A stretch of DNA of 64,000 nucleotides from Pelomonas sp051857475 (GCF_051857475.1 NZ_JBPZGZ010000007.1:186001-250000); one strand, 5' to 3'. Shown: positions 42,054-51,340, counted from the first letter of the stretch. Notes: generated by a model not told the origin, from the sequence alone. Numbers and translations are program-made.

Positions 42054-43484
42054 TCAGCCGACGCGACAGACCTTCAGCATGTTGGTGCCGCCCGGATAGC
42101 CCATGGGCTCGCCGCAGGTGATGGCATAGGTGTCGCCGGGCATCAGCACGCCGCGGTCGACCAGGATCTTCTCGGCGGCGGCCAGGGCCTGGTCGCGGTC
42201 GTCGAACTTGGCCATCAACAGCGGCAGCACATTGCGGTACAGCGCCATCTTGCGCTGGCTGACGGCCTGGGTCGTCAGGCCGAAGATGGGCACCTGGATG
42301 CGGTGGCGGCTCATCCACAGCGCCGTCGAACCGGACTCGGTCAAGGCCAGGATGGCCTTGCAGCCGAGGTGGTAGGCGGTGAACAGCGCGCCCATGGCGA
42401 TGGACTGGTCGATGCGGCCGAACTGGCGGCCGGCGAAGTCGGTGTCCAGGCTGACGAACTCCGCGCGCTCGGCCTCCAGCGCGATATTGGCCATCTGCTC
42501 GACCGTCTCGATGGGATATTTGCCGGCGGCGGTCTCGGCGGACAGCATGACCGCGTCGGTGCCGTCCAGCACCGCATTGGCCACGTCGCTGACCTCGGCG
42601 CGCGTCGGCACCGGGTTGACGATCATCGACTCCATCATCTGCGTGGCCGTGATGGACACCTTGTCCAGCTCGCGCGCCATCTTGATCATGCGCTTTTGCA
42701 GCGCCGGCACGGCGGCGTTGCCGACTTCCACGGCCAGGTCGCCGCGCGCCACCATGATGCCGTCGCTGGCCTTCAGGATGGCCTCGAGGTGGGGGATGGC
42801 CTCGTAGCGCTCGATCTTGGCGATCATGGCCGGCTTGTGGCGCCAGGGTTCACCGGCCACATTGGCCAGCTGGCGGGCCATCTCCATGTCGGTGGCGTTC
42901 TTGGGGAAGCTCACCGCCAGGTATTCACACTGGAAAGACATCGCGGTCTTGATGTCCTCCATGTCCTTGGCCGTCAGGGCCGGCGCCGTCAGGCCGCCGC
43001 CCTGCTTGTTGATGCCCTTGTTGTTGGACAGCTCACCGCCCAGCTTGACCGTGGTGTGGACCTGGGCGCCGCGCACATGATCGACGGTCAGCACCAGCAG
43101 CCCGTCGTTGAGCAGCAGGGTGTCGCCCGGCTTCACGTCGCGCGGCAGTTCCTTGTAGTCCAGACTGGCAATGTCCTGATTGCCGAGCTCGGTGCGGTCG
43201 GCGTCGAGGATGAAGGGGGCGCCGGGGATGAGCTCGATCTTGCCGTTCTCGAACTTCCCGACGCGGATCTTGGGGCCCTGCAGGTCGGCCATGATGGCCA
43301 CCGATTTGCCGACGCGCTCGGCCGCGGCGCGGACCATGGTGGCCCGGTCGATGTGGTCCTGGGCCTTGCCGTGGGAGAAGTTCAGCCGCACGACGTCGAC
43401 GCCGGCGCGGATCATCTTTTCCAGCACCTCCGGCGTGTTGGAGGCGGGGCCGAGGGTGGCGACGATCTTGGTGGCGCGGGTCAT
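42054..43484 (-). CDS. pyk: pyruvate kinase
   Basis: A 476-residue enzyme that transfers phosphate from phosphoenolpyruvate to ADP. ATKIVATLGPAS, RLNFSHG, MADLQGPKIRVG, the catalytic lysine in AMIAKIER, and MVARGDLAVEVG are all in place, with a C-terminal allosteric domain (LTESGSTALWMSRHR). The start MTRATK at 43484 gives the family N-terminus; MRQA four codons earlier is possible. The 2OG oxygenase follows in the same operon. Phosphoglycerate kinase lies 6.7 kb away on the same strand. Confidence 0.96.
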   Translation of the reverse strand: MTRATKIVATLGPASNTPEVLEKMIRAGVDVVRLNFSHGKAQDHIDRATMVRAAAERVGKSVAIMADLQGPKIRVGKFENGKIELIPGAPFILDADRTELGNQDIASLDYKELPRDVKPGDTLLLNDGLLVLTVDHVRGAQVHTTVKLGGELSNNKGINKQGGGLTAPALTAKDMEDIKTAMSFQCEYLAVSFPKNATDMEMARQLANVAGEPWRHKPAMIAKIERYEAIPHLEAILKASDGIMVARGDLAVEVGNAAVPALQKRMIKMARELDKVSITATQMMESMIVNPVPTRAEVSDVANAVLDGTDAVMLSAETAAGKYPIETVEQMANIALEAERAEFVSLDTDFAGRQFGRIDQSIAMGALFTAYHLGCKAILALTESGSTALWMSRHRIQVPIFGLTTQAVSQRKMALYRNVLPLLMAKFDDRDQALAAAEKILVDRGVLMPGDTYAITCGEPMGYPGGTNMLKVCRVG

Positions 43485-43553
43485 GGCTTGTCTCAACTTA
43501 TCTGGTGGCGCGGAATTATGGTCCGCGCAGCCCCGCCCAAGTTTCGCCGCGTT

Positions 43554-44027
43554 TCAGGGCAGCGACTTCTCCATGAAGACGCTCAGCGGGTCCGGGGCGT
43601 AACCGCCGAAGGGCTCGCGGTCGACATAGCCCAGGCGCCGGTACAGGGCCAGGGCTTCGGGCTGGTGGATGCCGGTTTCCAGCCGCGCGATGCGCAGACC
43701 ACGCTCGACCAGGTCGGCCTCTAACCGAGCCATCAGCTGCCGCGCGACGCCACGGCCGCGCTCGCTGTCCAGCACGAAAAGACGCTTGATCTCCCCATAG
43801 CCGTCGGCCTCGAAGACCTTGACGCCGCCGCAGCCGACCAGTCGTTCGCCGCGCCACAGGCCATGGAAGCTGCCGCCCGGCGGACGCAGGCCATCGGCCG
43901 GCTCGAAATGGTTGCTTTCGCTCGGATACAGGGCGCTCATATAGGCCTCGGACAAGGCCATGAGGCGCTGTGCGTCGGGGTGGCCGGGGTCGAGCGGGGC
44001 GAGGCGAACGGGCAGGTCGGCGGTCAT
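43554..44027 (-). CDS. GNAT-family N-acetyltransferase
   Basis: A 157-residue acetyltransferase. GYGEIKRLFVLDSERGRGVARQLM contains the acetyl-CoA pyrophosphate loop (R-G-R-G-V-A), and ARLETGIHQPEALALYRRLGYVDR is the C-terminal conserved block of the small-molecule GNAT branch. The substrate is not deducible. It follows the XRE-cupin regulator by 16 bases on the same strand, so the two may be co-transcribed, and it lies 69 bases upstream of pyruvate kinase. Confidence 0.85.
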   Translation of the reverse strand: MTADLPVRLAPLDPGHPDAQRLMALSEAYMSALYPSESNHFEPADGLRPPGGSFHGLWRGERLVGCGGVKVFEADGYGEIKRLFVLDSERGRGVARQLMARLEADLVERGLRIARLETGIHQPEALALYRRLGYVDREPFGGYAPDPLSVFMEKSLP

Positions 44028-44043
44028 GGTGGTTCGATTCCAG

Positions 44044-44637
44044 TTACAGGGCGGCCACCGTCATCGCGAGCAGATAGCGCGCTGACTCGAGCCCGGGGTT
44101 GGTGAAGACGGTGCGACCCAGGCAGCGGAAGCTGATGGAGTCGCCGGCGACCAGTTCAAAGACCTGGCCCTGCAGCGTCAGGCGCAGGCTGCCGTCGAGC
44201 AGGCAGAGGTGGTGCTCCAGGCGCGAGACGGTGGGCTCGTCGTAGACCAGTTCGGCGCCGGCGGCGAGACGCCCCTCGATGACTTCGGTGGCGAAGCCGG
44301 CCAGCGGCGGGCAGCGCATCAGGCGCTCGAAGCCGCTTTGCTGGTCGTGCCAGCGCGGCTGGTCGGCGGCGCGTAGCAAGCGCACCGGCAGGGTCTCGGC
44401 CTCGGCCAGCAGGCGGCTCAACGGCAGACCGTGGGCGCGGGCCAAGCGCGACAGCAGGGTCGCCGTGGGGCTGGTCTCGGCGCGCTCCAGCCGGGAGAGC
44501 GTGGCGCGGCTGACGCCGCTTCGCGTGGCCAGCTCGTCCAGTGACCAGCCCGCCTGGGTCCGCAGCGCGGCCAGGCGTTCAGCCAGTTGGCGCTCGAACT
44601 GGCCTTCTTCGCTCACATTGGAGAATTCTTCTCTCAT
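44044..44637 (-). CDS. XRE-family regulator with cupin domain
   Basis: A 197-residue protein. An N-terminal helix-turn-helix (LAALRTQAGWSLDELATRSGVSRATLSRLERAETSPT) is followed by a C-terminal cupin barrel (LEHHLCLLDGSLRLTLQGQVFELVAGDSISF) that would bind a small ligand. Such proteins often repress a neighbouring transporter or catabolic gene. It is divergent from a DMT-family exporter across 20 bases, and a perfect 12-base palindrome covers its own start codon. The start at 44637 is chosen because the longer reading to 44694 lies inside the exporter gene. Confidence 0.85.
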   Translation of the reverse strand: MREEFSNVSEEGQFERQLAERLAALRTQAGWSLDELATRSGVSRATLSRLERAETSPTATLLSRLARAHGLPLSRLLAEAETLPVRLLRAADQPRWHDQQSGFERLMRCPPLAGFATEVIEGRLAAGAELVYDEPTVSRLEHHLCLLDGSLRLTLQGQVFELVAGDSISFRCLGRTVFTNPGLESARYLLAMTVAAL

Positions 44638-44643
44638 ATGAGA
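44632..44643. promoter_or_regulatory. palindrome in the XRE/DMT intergenic region
   Basis: TCTCATATGAGA is a perfect 12-base palindrome that contains the start codon of the XRE-cupin gene and lies 15 bases before the DMT start. It is a plausible operator for the regulator, controlling both genes. No footprint is known to me. Confidence 0.5.
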
Positions 44644-44657
44644 ATATGCTAGCCGAT

Positions 44658-45590
44658 ATGAAGGACAGACACACCGCCCCGCTGATCGCCGCACTCGCCG
44701 TCGTGCTGACCTGGGGCCTGAACTTCCCGCTGTCCAAGGCCTTGTTCACCCAGGTCGGCCCGGCCGGCTTTCTGGGCCTGCGCTATCTGCTGATGCCCTT
44801 CTGCGCCATCACCCTGCTGTGCTGGCGCTTCGGTCTGCGCTGGCCGCGGCTGGACCGCGGCGAGATCTGGCCGCTGGTGCGGCTGACGCTGATCGGCCAG
44901 GGCCTGCACCTGCTGCTGTCGGCCTATGGCATGCAGGGCTCGACGGCCTTCAGCGCCAGCGTGCTGCTGGCCTGCGGCCCGGTGTTCACGCTGCTCATCC
45001 TGCGCTTCAGCGGCATCGAGACGCTGTCGCGCGGTCAGGTGGCCGGCGTGGCCATGGCCGCCACCGGCGCCCTGCTGTTCACGTCGGACAAGCTGCTGGC
45101 CGCGGACTGGCAGGCCGGCCTGGGCGACCTGACCCTGCTGGTCGCCGCCGCCCTGTTCAGCTACTACACGGTGGCGAGCAAGCCGCTGATCCAGCACCAC
45201 GGCGGCGTGACGGTGCTGGGCTATGGCAGCCTGATCTGCACCCTGCCCATGCTGTTGTGGTGCTCGCCGGCCCTGCTGGCCATGGACTGGCCGGCCCAGC
45301 CGGCGTGGATCTGGCCGGGCCTGGCCTGGCAGGTCATTGGCGGCGGCTTCCTGGGCTGGCTGGCCTGGGGTTGGGCCAACGAGAAGCGCGGCGTGGCCCG
45401 CACGGCGCCACTGATCTATCTGATGCCGCTGATCGCCGGCATCACGGCCTGGGCCTGGGGCGGCGAGGCGTTTTCTCTGCACAAGATCCTGGCGGCGGGA
45501 ATCATCCTGGCCGGCGTGGCGCTGGCGCAGTTCGGTGCGGCCGTCTTCTGGCCGGCCCGCCAGTCGCTGGACAGCAACTCACCCGGCTAG
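44658..45590 (+). CDS. DMT-superfamily (EamA) transporter
   Basis: A 310-residue membrane protein with ten helices in two EamA repeats (ALAVVLTWGLNFPLSKALF; GDLTLLVAAALFSYYTVASKPLI). Glycine-rich GWLAWGWANEKRGVARTAPLIYLMPLIAGI in the second half is typical of RhaT/EamA exporters of amino acids or metabolites. It is divergent from the XRE-cupin regulator. ATGs at 44646 and 44658 are both possible and neither has a clear Shine-Dalgarno; the second gives a more typical N-terminus (MKDRHTAPLIAALAVV). The substrate is unknown. The stop overlaps the convergent binding-protein gene by four bases. Confidence 0.85.
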   Translation: MKDRHTAPLIAALAVVLTWGLNFPLSKALFTQVGPAGFLGLRYLLMPFCAITLLCWRFGLRWPRLDRGEIWPLVRLTLIGQGLHLLLSAYGMQGSTAFSASVLLACGPVFTLLILRFSGIETLSRGQVAGVAMAATGALLFTSDKLLAADWQAGLGDLTLLVAAALFSYYTVASKPLIQHHGGVTVLGYGSLICTLPMLLWCSPALLAMDWPAQPAWIWPGLAWQVIGGGFLGWLAWGWANEKRGVARTAPLIYLMPLIAGITAWAWGGEAFSLHKILAAGIILAGVALAQFGAAVFWPARQSLDSNSPG

Positions 45591-46336
45591 GGCATGGCGC
45601 GAGGCGACGCCATCGCCTCGTCGATGGCCTTCATCTGCCGGTCCGGCGTGGCCTTGCTGCAGAAGAAGAAACGCCCTTCGCCGGGTGGTGCATCGGGCAG
45701 GCGGCGCAGCTCCAGGGCGGCTCCGGCGTCGCCCAACTGCCTGATCAGCGCCTCGCCTTCCTCCTCGGTGAACAGCGTCGCGTCCGCCATGCCCAGCAGC
45801 ACGGCGCGGGCCCGCGCCAGGCTGTGATCGGACGAGCGGATGATCTTGGCGCTGCCCTCTGTCAGGGCCCTGTCCGTCTCGGCCCCGTAGGAATAGCCCA
45901 GGCGCAGCACCAGCGTGTTGGCCGGCGACTGCACGACACCGGCGAAGCGGTGTACATCCCTGAGCCGGCCATCCTTGCGGATCATCAGGCTCTGCGGCGG
46001 GCTGCTGTAGACCGGCAGGCGCGAATACTTGCCGAGCTTCTCGCGCTCCGCGGTGCGGTACAGGCCCAGGGCGCAGGCCGGTTCGGCATTGCGGGTGATC
46101 ATGGCGACCTGGCGGGCCACCGGCGCCTCGCGCAGATCCACCGCGATGCCGGCGCGCTGCAGCACGGCCATGGCGGGCGCACCCTGGACGCCCGTCAGTT
46201 GCTGGTCCTGGCGACTCATCAGCGGCGGCCGTTCTTCGTAGTACAGCACCAGATCGGCCGCATCGGCCCGGGCCGCCGCACCGGCGGCCAGCGAGGCCAG
46301 CAGCAGGCGGCGAAAGGGGTGGACGCTCGATTTCAC
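45587..46336 (-). CDS. orphan periplasmic binding protein-like, exported
   Basis: A 249-residue protein with a signal peptide (HPFRRLLLASLAAGAAARADA) and a family-3 binding-protein pattern: LVLYYEERPPLMSRQDQQLTGVQG, then ACALGLYRTAEREKLGKYS and ADATLFTEEEGEALIRQLG. No transporter partner is adjacent. It is only distantly like the tandem pair near 33 kb, so it is not a third copy of that duplication. The ligand and role are unknown. It is convergent with the DMT gene. Confidence 0.75.
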   Translation of the reverse strand: MKSSVHPFRRLLLASLAAGAAARADAADLVLYYEERPPLMSRQDQQLTGVQGAPAMAVLQRAGIAVDLREAPVARQVAMITRNAEPACALGLYRTAEREKLGKYSRLPVYSSPPQSLMIRKDGRLRDVHRFAGVVQSPANTLVLRLGYSYGAETDRALTEGSAKIIRSSDHSLARARAVLLGMADATLFTEEEGEALIRQLGDAGAALELRRLPDAPPGEGRFFFCSKATPDRQMKAIDEAMASPRAMP

Positions 46337-46388
46337 GCTTGCAGGGTATCCGGACGCTCGCCGGCTGCAAACCCCGCGCCCCCCGGCT

Positions 46389-48719
46389 TCAGCGGCGTAC
46401 CCCGTTGGCCTCGGCGACGGCCAGGGCCGTCATGTTGACGATGCGACGCACCGTGGCCGACGGCGTCAGGATGTGCACCGGCCTGGCCGCGCCCAACAGG
46501 ATGGGGCCGACCGTCACGCCATGGCTGGCGCTGATCTTCAGCACATTGAACAGGATGTTGGCGGCGTCCAGCGTCGGCAGCACCAGCAGGTTGGCCGCAC
46601 CCGTGAGCTTGCTGTCCGGCAGGAAGGCCTGGCGCACGCTCTCGGACAGGGCGGCGTCACCATGCATCTCGCCATCGCATTCGATGTCGGGATGGGCCGC
46701 AGCGAACAGCTCGTGAGCACGGCGCATCTTGACGGCCGACGGGCGTGTGGAAGAGCCGAACATCGAATGGCTGACGAAGGCCAGCTTGGGCGGCAGGCCG
46801 AAGCGGCTGACCTCGTCGGAAGCCATCGCGGCGATGTCGGCCAACTCTTCGGCGTTCGGATCGTCGTTGACGAAGGTGTCGGTGATGAAGAGCGTCATCT
46901 GCTCCAGGATCAGCGCATTCATCGCCGCGAACTGGCGGGCGCCTGGCGCCAGGCCGATGAGATCCTTGACCTGCTCCAGGTGGCGGTCGAAGCGGCCGAC
47001 CATGCCGCAGATCATCGCGTCGGCATCGCCCAGCTCGATGGCCAGCGCGCCGATGGCCGTGTTGGAGCGGCGCACGGCCGACTTGGCCATCTCCGGCGTG
47101 AAGCCGTTGCGCTTCATGCGGGCGTAGTAGGCCTCCCAGTACTGGCGGAAGCGCGGGTCGTCCTCGGGGTCGATGACGGCGACATCGTCGCCCAGCTTCA
47201 GGCGCAGGCCGGCGCGCTGGATGCGCGAGGCCAGCACTTCCGGCCGGCCGATCAGCGTCGGCTTGCACAGGCCTTCGTCCAGCGCCACCTGCACGGCGCG
47301 CAGCACGCGCTCGTCCTCACCTTCGGCATAGATGACGCGGGCGGGCGCGGCCTTAGCGGCGGCAAACACCGGGCGCATGAACATGCCCGTCTGGTAGACG
47401 AAGCGCTCCAGGGAGTGGCGGTAGGCGGCAAGGTCTTCCACCGGGCGCGTGGCGACGCCATCGGCCGCGGCAGCCGCCGCGACAGCCGGCGCGATGCGCA
47501 GGATCAGCCGCGCGTCGAAGGGCTTGGGGATCAGGTAGTCGGGGCCGAAGGCCAGCTCCTGGCCGGCATAGGCCGCGGCCACCTCATCGCTGGTCTCGGC
47601 CTTGGCCAGGGCGGCGATCTCGCGCACGCAGGCCAGCTTCATGCCCTCGGTGATCTTGGTGGCGCCGCAGTCCAGCGCGCCGCGGAAGATGTAGGGGAAG
47701 CAGAGGACGTTGTTGACCTGGTTAGGATAGTCCGAACGGCCCGTCGCCACGATGCAGTCCGGCCGCACGGCCTTGGCCAGCTCGGGGCGGATCTCCGGTT
47801 CGGGATTGGCCAGGGCCAGGATGATGGGCTGCGTGCCCATGGTCTTGACCATGTCGGCCGTCAACACACCGGCCGCCGAGCAGCCGAGGAAGACGTCGGC
47901 GCCGTCGACGACGTCGGCCAGCGTGCGGGCCGTGCTGATCTGGCAATAGCGCTGCTTGGACTCGTCCAGCTTGCCGGCCTTGGCATCCTCGCGCTCGCTC
48001 TGGATGACGCCGCGCGAATCGCAGACGAAGACGTTCTCGCGCTTGACGCCCAGGCCCACCATGACGTCCAGGCAGGCGATGGCCGCGGCCCCCGCGCCCG
48101 ACACCGCGACCTTGACAGTGGCGATGTCCTTGCCCACCAGCTCCAGGCCGTTCAGCAGGGCCGCCGACGAGATGATGGCCGTGCCGTGCTGGTCGTCGTG
48201 GAAGACCGGGATGTTCATGCGCTTGGACAGTTCGCGCTCGATGTAGAAGCACTCGGGCGCCTTGATGTCCTCGAGGTTGATGCCGCCCAGCGTCGGCTCC
48301 ATCGCGGCAATGATCTCGATCAGCTTGTCCGGGTCACGCTCGGCCAGCTCGATGTCGAAGACGTCGATGCCGGCGAACTTCTTGAACAGGCAGCCCTTGC
48401 CTTCCATGACCGGCTTGGCGGCCAGCGGGCCGATGTCGCCCAGGCCCAGCACGGCCGTGCCGTTGGTGATGACGCCGACGAGGTTGCCGCGCGAGGTGAA
48501 GTCGGCCGCCAGCGACGGGTCGCGCTCGATGTCCAAGCAGGGATAGGCCACGCCCGGCGAGTAGGCCAGCGACAGGTCGCGCTGGTTGGAAAGGGCCTTG
48601 GTCGGCGTGACCGAAATCTTGCCGCGCGTCGGGCTGCGGTGGTACTCGAGGGCCGCCTCGCGCAGTGCGGCTTCGGCAGGCGCGAGTTTGTCCGTGTAGG
48701 GAGCGTTGTTCTTTTCCAT
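46389..48719 (-). CDS. maeB: NADP-dependent malic enzyme with phosphotransacetylase-like domain
   Basis: A 776-residue MaeB-type enzyme. Residues 1-430 are the malic enzyme part (SLAYSPGVAYPCLDIERD, VFHDDQHGTAIISSAALLNGLEL, VAVSGAGAAAIACLD, ALANPEPEI) that oxidatively decarboxylates malate to pyruvate. Residues from about 435 form a phosphotransacetylase-like domain (VIYAEGEDERVLRAVQ, GNLLVLPTLD-type ANLLVLPTLDAANI), considered regulatory in this family. Length and order are normal. It is probably monocistronic, with 75 bases to the upstream diguanylate cyclase gene. Confidence 0.95.
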   Translation of the reverse strand: MEKNNAPYTDKLAPAEAALREAALEYHRSPTRGKISVTPTKALSNQRDLSLAYSPGVAYPCLDIERDPSLAADFTSRGNLVGVITNGTAVLGLGDIGPLAAKPVMEGKGCLFKKFAGIDVFDIELAERDPDKLIEIIAAMEPTLGGINLEDIKAPECFYIERELSKRMNIPVFHDDQHGTAIISSAALLNGLELVGKDIATVKVAVSGAGAAAIACLDVMVGLGVKRENVFVCDSRGVIQSEREDAKAGKLDESKQRYCQISTARTLADVVDGADVFLGCSAAGVLTADMVKTMGTQPIILALANPEPEIRPELAKAVRPDCIVATGRSDYPNQVNNVLCFPYIFRGALDCGATKITEGMKLACVREIAALAKAETSDEVAAAYAGQELAFGPDYLIPKPFDARLILRIAPAVAAAAAADGVATRPVEDLAAYRHSLERFVYQTGMFMRPVFAAAKAAPARVIYAEGEDERVLRAVQVALDEGLCKPTLIGRPEVLASRIQRAGLRLKLGDDVAVIDPEDDPRFRQYWEAYYARMKRNGFTPEMAKSAVRRSNTAIGALAIELGDADAMICGMVGRFDRHLEQVKDLIGLAPGARQFAAMNALILEQMTLFITDTFVNDDPNAEELADIAAMASDEVSRFGLPPKLAFVSHSMFGSSTRPSAVKMRRAHELFAAAHPDIECDGEMHGDAALSESVRQAFLPDSKLTGAANLLVLPTLDAANILFNVLKISASHGVTVGPILLGAARPVHILTPSATVRRIVNMTALAVAEANGVRR

Positions 48720-48767
48720 GAGGGCGAGTCTCCAGGGGGAACCCTGTAGGTTACGCCGCGTTTCATG

Positions 48768-48788
48768 ACCTGCCGATGCAGGTTTTTT
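48768..48788 (+). terminator. intrinsic-terminator-like hairpin on the plus strand without a plus-strand gene
   Basis: ACCTGC-CGAT-GCAGGT followed directly by five or six Ts forms a short terminator read on the plus strand. The flanking genes are both on the minus strand, where the hairpin is preceded by an A-run and not followed by Ts. It may end an antisense or small RNA, or be fortuitous. Confidence 0.45.
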
Positions 48789-48794
48789 GGCAAT

Positions 48795-50051
48795 CTATGC
48801 CGAAGCCGATATCACGCGGTCGCGACCCTCGTGCTTGGCCCGGTACATGGCCTGGTCGGCCTCGCGCAGGGCCATGTCGACATCGGCCGCAACCGTCGCC
48901 TGGGCCACCCCCCAGCTGGCCGTCACCTTCAGGCCGGCCGGCCATTCGGTGCGCGCCAGCACCTGGCGCAGCCGCTCGGCCACCGCCATGGCTTCCTCGG
49001 CCGGTGTCTGCGGCATGACGATGACGAATTCCTCGCCGCCCCAACGCGCCAGCAGGTCGTCACGCGGCAGGTTGGCGCGCAGGGTGCGGGCCAGCAGCAC
49101 CAGCACCTGGTCGCCGACCTCGTGGCCATGCTCGTCGTTGACGCGCTTGAAGTGGTCGGCATCGACGAAGACAACCGACAGCGGAAAACTCATGTCGCCC
49201 TGCACCTGCAGCAGCAGCTCCAGCGCGCGGTTCAGGCCATCGCGGTTGGCGACGCGGGTCAGCGGGTCGCGCAGGGCCATCTTCTCCAGGGCCCGCGAAC
49301 GTTTCATCGACATGCGCAGCCGACCATGCACCGCCCGGCTCTCCCACACCAGGTAGCCGAGCAGGCTGAACATCCACAGGCCGACCAGGCCGAGGCGGAA
49401 GGTCTCGGGCGCGACCCAGTCGCCGACCAGTTCGGCGTGGTCCACGCGAATCAGGTGCTGGCCCGGCGCCACCTGGCCACTGGTGCTGAAGCTGATGACG
49501 CGGATGCTGTCCATCTCCGGCCCCACCAGCGCCACCGGCAGCTGGTGGGTCTGGGCCCACCAGGAGCTGACGGCGAACTGGGACAGCCGCAGCTCCACCG
49601 GCCGGGCCTGGGCGCTGGGCGCGAAGGTGACCTCCTGGGGCTTGAGGCTCTCGGCATCGCCGGGCTTGGAATAGGCCGGATTGGCGTTGCGCAGGAAGAC
49701 GCGCACCTGGGCGGCAGCATGGTCCAGCGACGGGCCCTCGGCGTGCAGCGACAGACGGATGTGGCTGAAAGAGCGCAGGTCCAGCGCCCGACCCTTGATC
49801 TCGATCTGCAACTCACAGTAGGGCCACTCATAGCCGGCGCGGATGTCGCAGCGCATGCCCACCGGACCGCCGGCGGGCGCCTCCAGCCTGGCTTCGCTCT
49901 TGCCGCCACTGCTGCGGTCGTCGACGATCTCGAGATGCTGCCCAGCCCCGCGCCCGTCGAGCGCCAGATGGCGGGTCATCCAGTATTCGTTGGCATATAG
50001 CCCCAGCAGCGTCGTGAAGACGAGCAGAGCGAGCAGCCAGCGTAGGACCAT
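48795..50051 (-). CDS. membrane-anchored diguanylate cyclase
   Basis: A 418-residue protein. An N-terminal helix (WLLALLVFTTLLGLYANEY) leads into a periplasmic sensor region of about 180 residues of beta character with no family I recognise. A second helix (LGLVGLWMFSLLGYLVW, about 228-245) and a cytoplasmic GGDEF domain follow. The active site GGEEF at residues 338-342 is intact and FVDADHFKRVNDEHGHEVGD is canonical, so it should make cyclic di-GMP. The inhibitory-site RxxD is RANL-x-x-x-D-like and unclear. It is transcribed toward maeB and may share a transcript with it. Confidence 0.9.
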   Translation of the reverse strand: MVLRWLLALLVFTTLLGLYANEYWMTRHLALDGRGAGQHLEIVDDRSSGGKSEARLEAPAGGPVGMRCDIRAGYEWPYCELQIEIKGRALDLRSFSHIRLSLHAEGPSLDHAAAQVRVFLRNANPAYSKPGDAESLKPQEVTFAPSAQARPVELRLSQFAVSSWWAQTHQLPVALVGPEMDSIRVISFSTSGQVAPGQHLIRVDHAELVGDWVAPETFRLGLVGLWMFSLLGYLVWESRAVHGRLRMSMKRSRALEKMALRDPLTRVANRDGLNRALELLLQVQGDMSFPLSVVFVDADHFKRVNDEHGHEVGDQVLVLLARTLRANLPRDDLLARWGGEEFVIVMPQTPAEEAMAVAERLRQVLARTEWPAGLKVTASWGVAQATVAADVDMALREADQAMYRAKHEGRDRVISASA

Positions 50052-50146
50052 CCGGCCATTGTGGAGGCCGGTGGCGCCAGGCGATCAGGACGACCGCCCG
50101 TGAACGTGAAATCGTGACCGGCGACTGGCAGGTCGCCGGTCCTCCG

Positions 50147-51340
50147 TCAGGCCGCCGCGCGCTTGGCCAGGATCTCGAAGGCCGGCAGGGTCTTGCCTTC
50201 CAGCACTTCCAGGAAGGCGCCGCCGCCGGTGGAGATGTAGCCGACGTCCTTCTCGATGCCGTACTTGGCAATGGCCGCCAGCGTGTCACCACCACCGGCG
50301 ATGCTGAAGGCGACGCTCTCGGCGATGGCGCGGGCAATGGTCTCGGTGCCCTGCGCGAAAGCCGGGAACTCGAACACGCCGACCGGACCGTTCCAGACGA
50401 TGGTGCCGGCGGACTTGAGCTTGTCGGCCAGCTTGGCGGCGGTCTTGGGGCCGATGTCGAGGATGAGGTCATCGTCCTCGACATCGGTGGCTGCCTTGAC
50501 GGAGGCTGTCGCGCCGGCGGCAAAGGTCTTGGCCGTCACGACGTCCTCGGGGATGGGCACCTCCGCGCCGCGCGCGGCCATGGCGTCCATGACGGCCTTG
50601 GCTTGGTCGACCAAGTCGGGCTCGGCCAGCGACTTGCCGATCTTCAGGCCGGCGGCCAGCATGAAGGTGTTGGCGATGCCGCCGCCGACGATGAGGCCGT
50701 CGACCTTGCTCGCCAGGCTCTGCAGGATGGTCAGCTTGGTCGACACCTTGGAGCCGGCGACGATGGCCACCAGCGGGCGGCGCGGGTTGGCCAGGGCCTT
50801 GGTGATCGCGTCGATCTCGGCGGCCAGCAGCGGGCCGGCGCAGGCGATCTTGGCGTACTTGGCGATGCCATAGGTCGTTGCCTCGGCGCGGTGGGCGGTG
50901 CCGAAAGCGTCGTGCACGAAGATGTCGCACAAGGCGGCCAGCTTCTTCGACAGCTCCTCGTTGCACTTCTTCTCACCCTTGTTCAGGCGGCAGTTCTCCA
51001 GCAGCACCAGCTGACCCGGGGCGACGGAGACGGTGTCGACCCAGTCGCGCTGCAGCGGCACCGGGCGGCCCAGCAGCTCGGCCATGCGCTCGGCCACCGG
51101 GGCCAGCGAGTCCTCGGGCTTGAACTCGCCCTCGGTCGGGCGGCCCAGGTGGGAGGTGACCATGACGGCGGCGCCGGCATCCAGGGCCATCTGGATGGCG
51201 GGCAGCGAGGCGCGGATGCGGGTGTCCTCGGTGATCTTGCCGTTGTCGTCCTGCGGCACGTTGAGGTCGGCGCGGATGAAGACGCGTTGGCCAGAGACCT
51301 TGCCGGCGGCGATCAGGTCGGAGAAGCGGATGACGTTCAT
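50147..51340 (-). CDS. pgk: phosphoglycerate kinase
   Basis: A 397-residue enzyme that makes ATP and 3-phosphoglycerate from 1,3-bisphosphoglycerate. VFIRADLNVPQD, TSHLGRPTEGEF, HDAFGTAHR, IVAGSKVSTKLTIL, VWNGPVGVFE and GGGDTLAAIAKYG are all present. The segment usually reading LLENVRF is LLENCRLNKGEKKC, a minor variation. A 95-base gap separates it from the downstream diguanylate cyclase. Repeat copy C lies upstream of its start but belongs, by polarity, to azlD. Confidence 0.96.
   Translation of the reverse strand: MNVIRFSDLIAAGKVSGQRVFIRADLNVPQDDNGKITEDTRIRASLPAIQMALDAGAAVMVTSHLGRPTEGEFKPEDSLAPVAERMAELLGRPVPLQRDWVDTVSVAPGQLVLLENCRLNKGEKKCNEELSKKLAALCDIFVHDAFGTAHRAEATTYGIAKYAKIACAGPLLAAEIDAITKALANPRRPLVAIVAGSKVSTKLTILQSLASKVDGLIVGGGIANTFMLAAGLKIGKSLAEPDLVDQAKAVMDAMAARGAEVPIPEDVVTAKTFAAGATASVKAATDVEDDDLILDIGPKTAAKLADKLKSAGTIVWNGPVGVFEFPAFAQGTETIARAIAESVAFSIAGGGDTLAAIAKYGIEKDVGYISTGGGAFLEVLEGKTLPAFEILAKRAAA

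Noticed and set aside
46473..48749. A 758-codon open frame antisense to maeB
   Set aside because: It mirrors the conserved malic enzyme frame and shows no domain resemblance.
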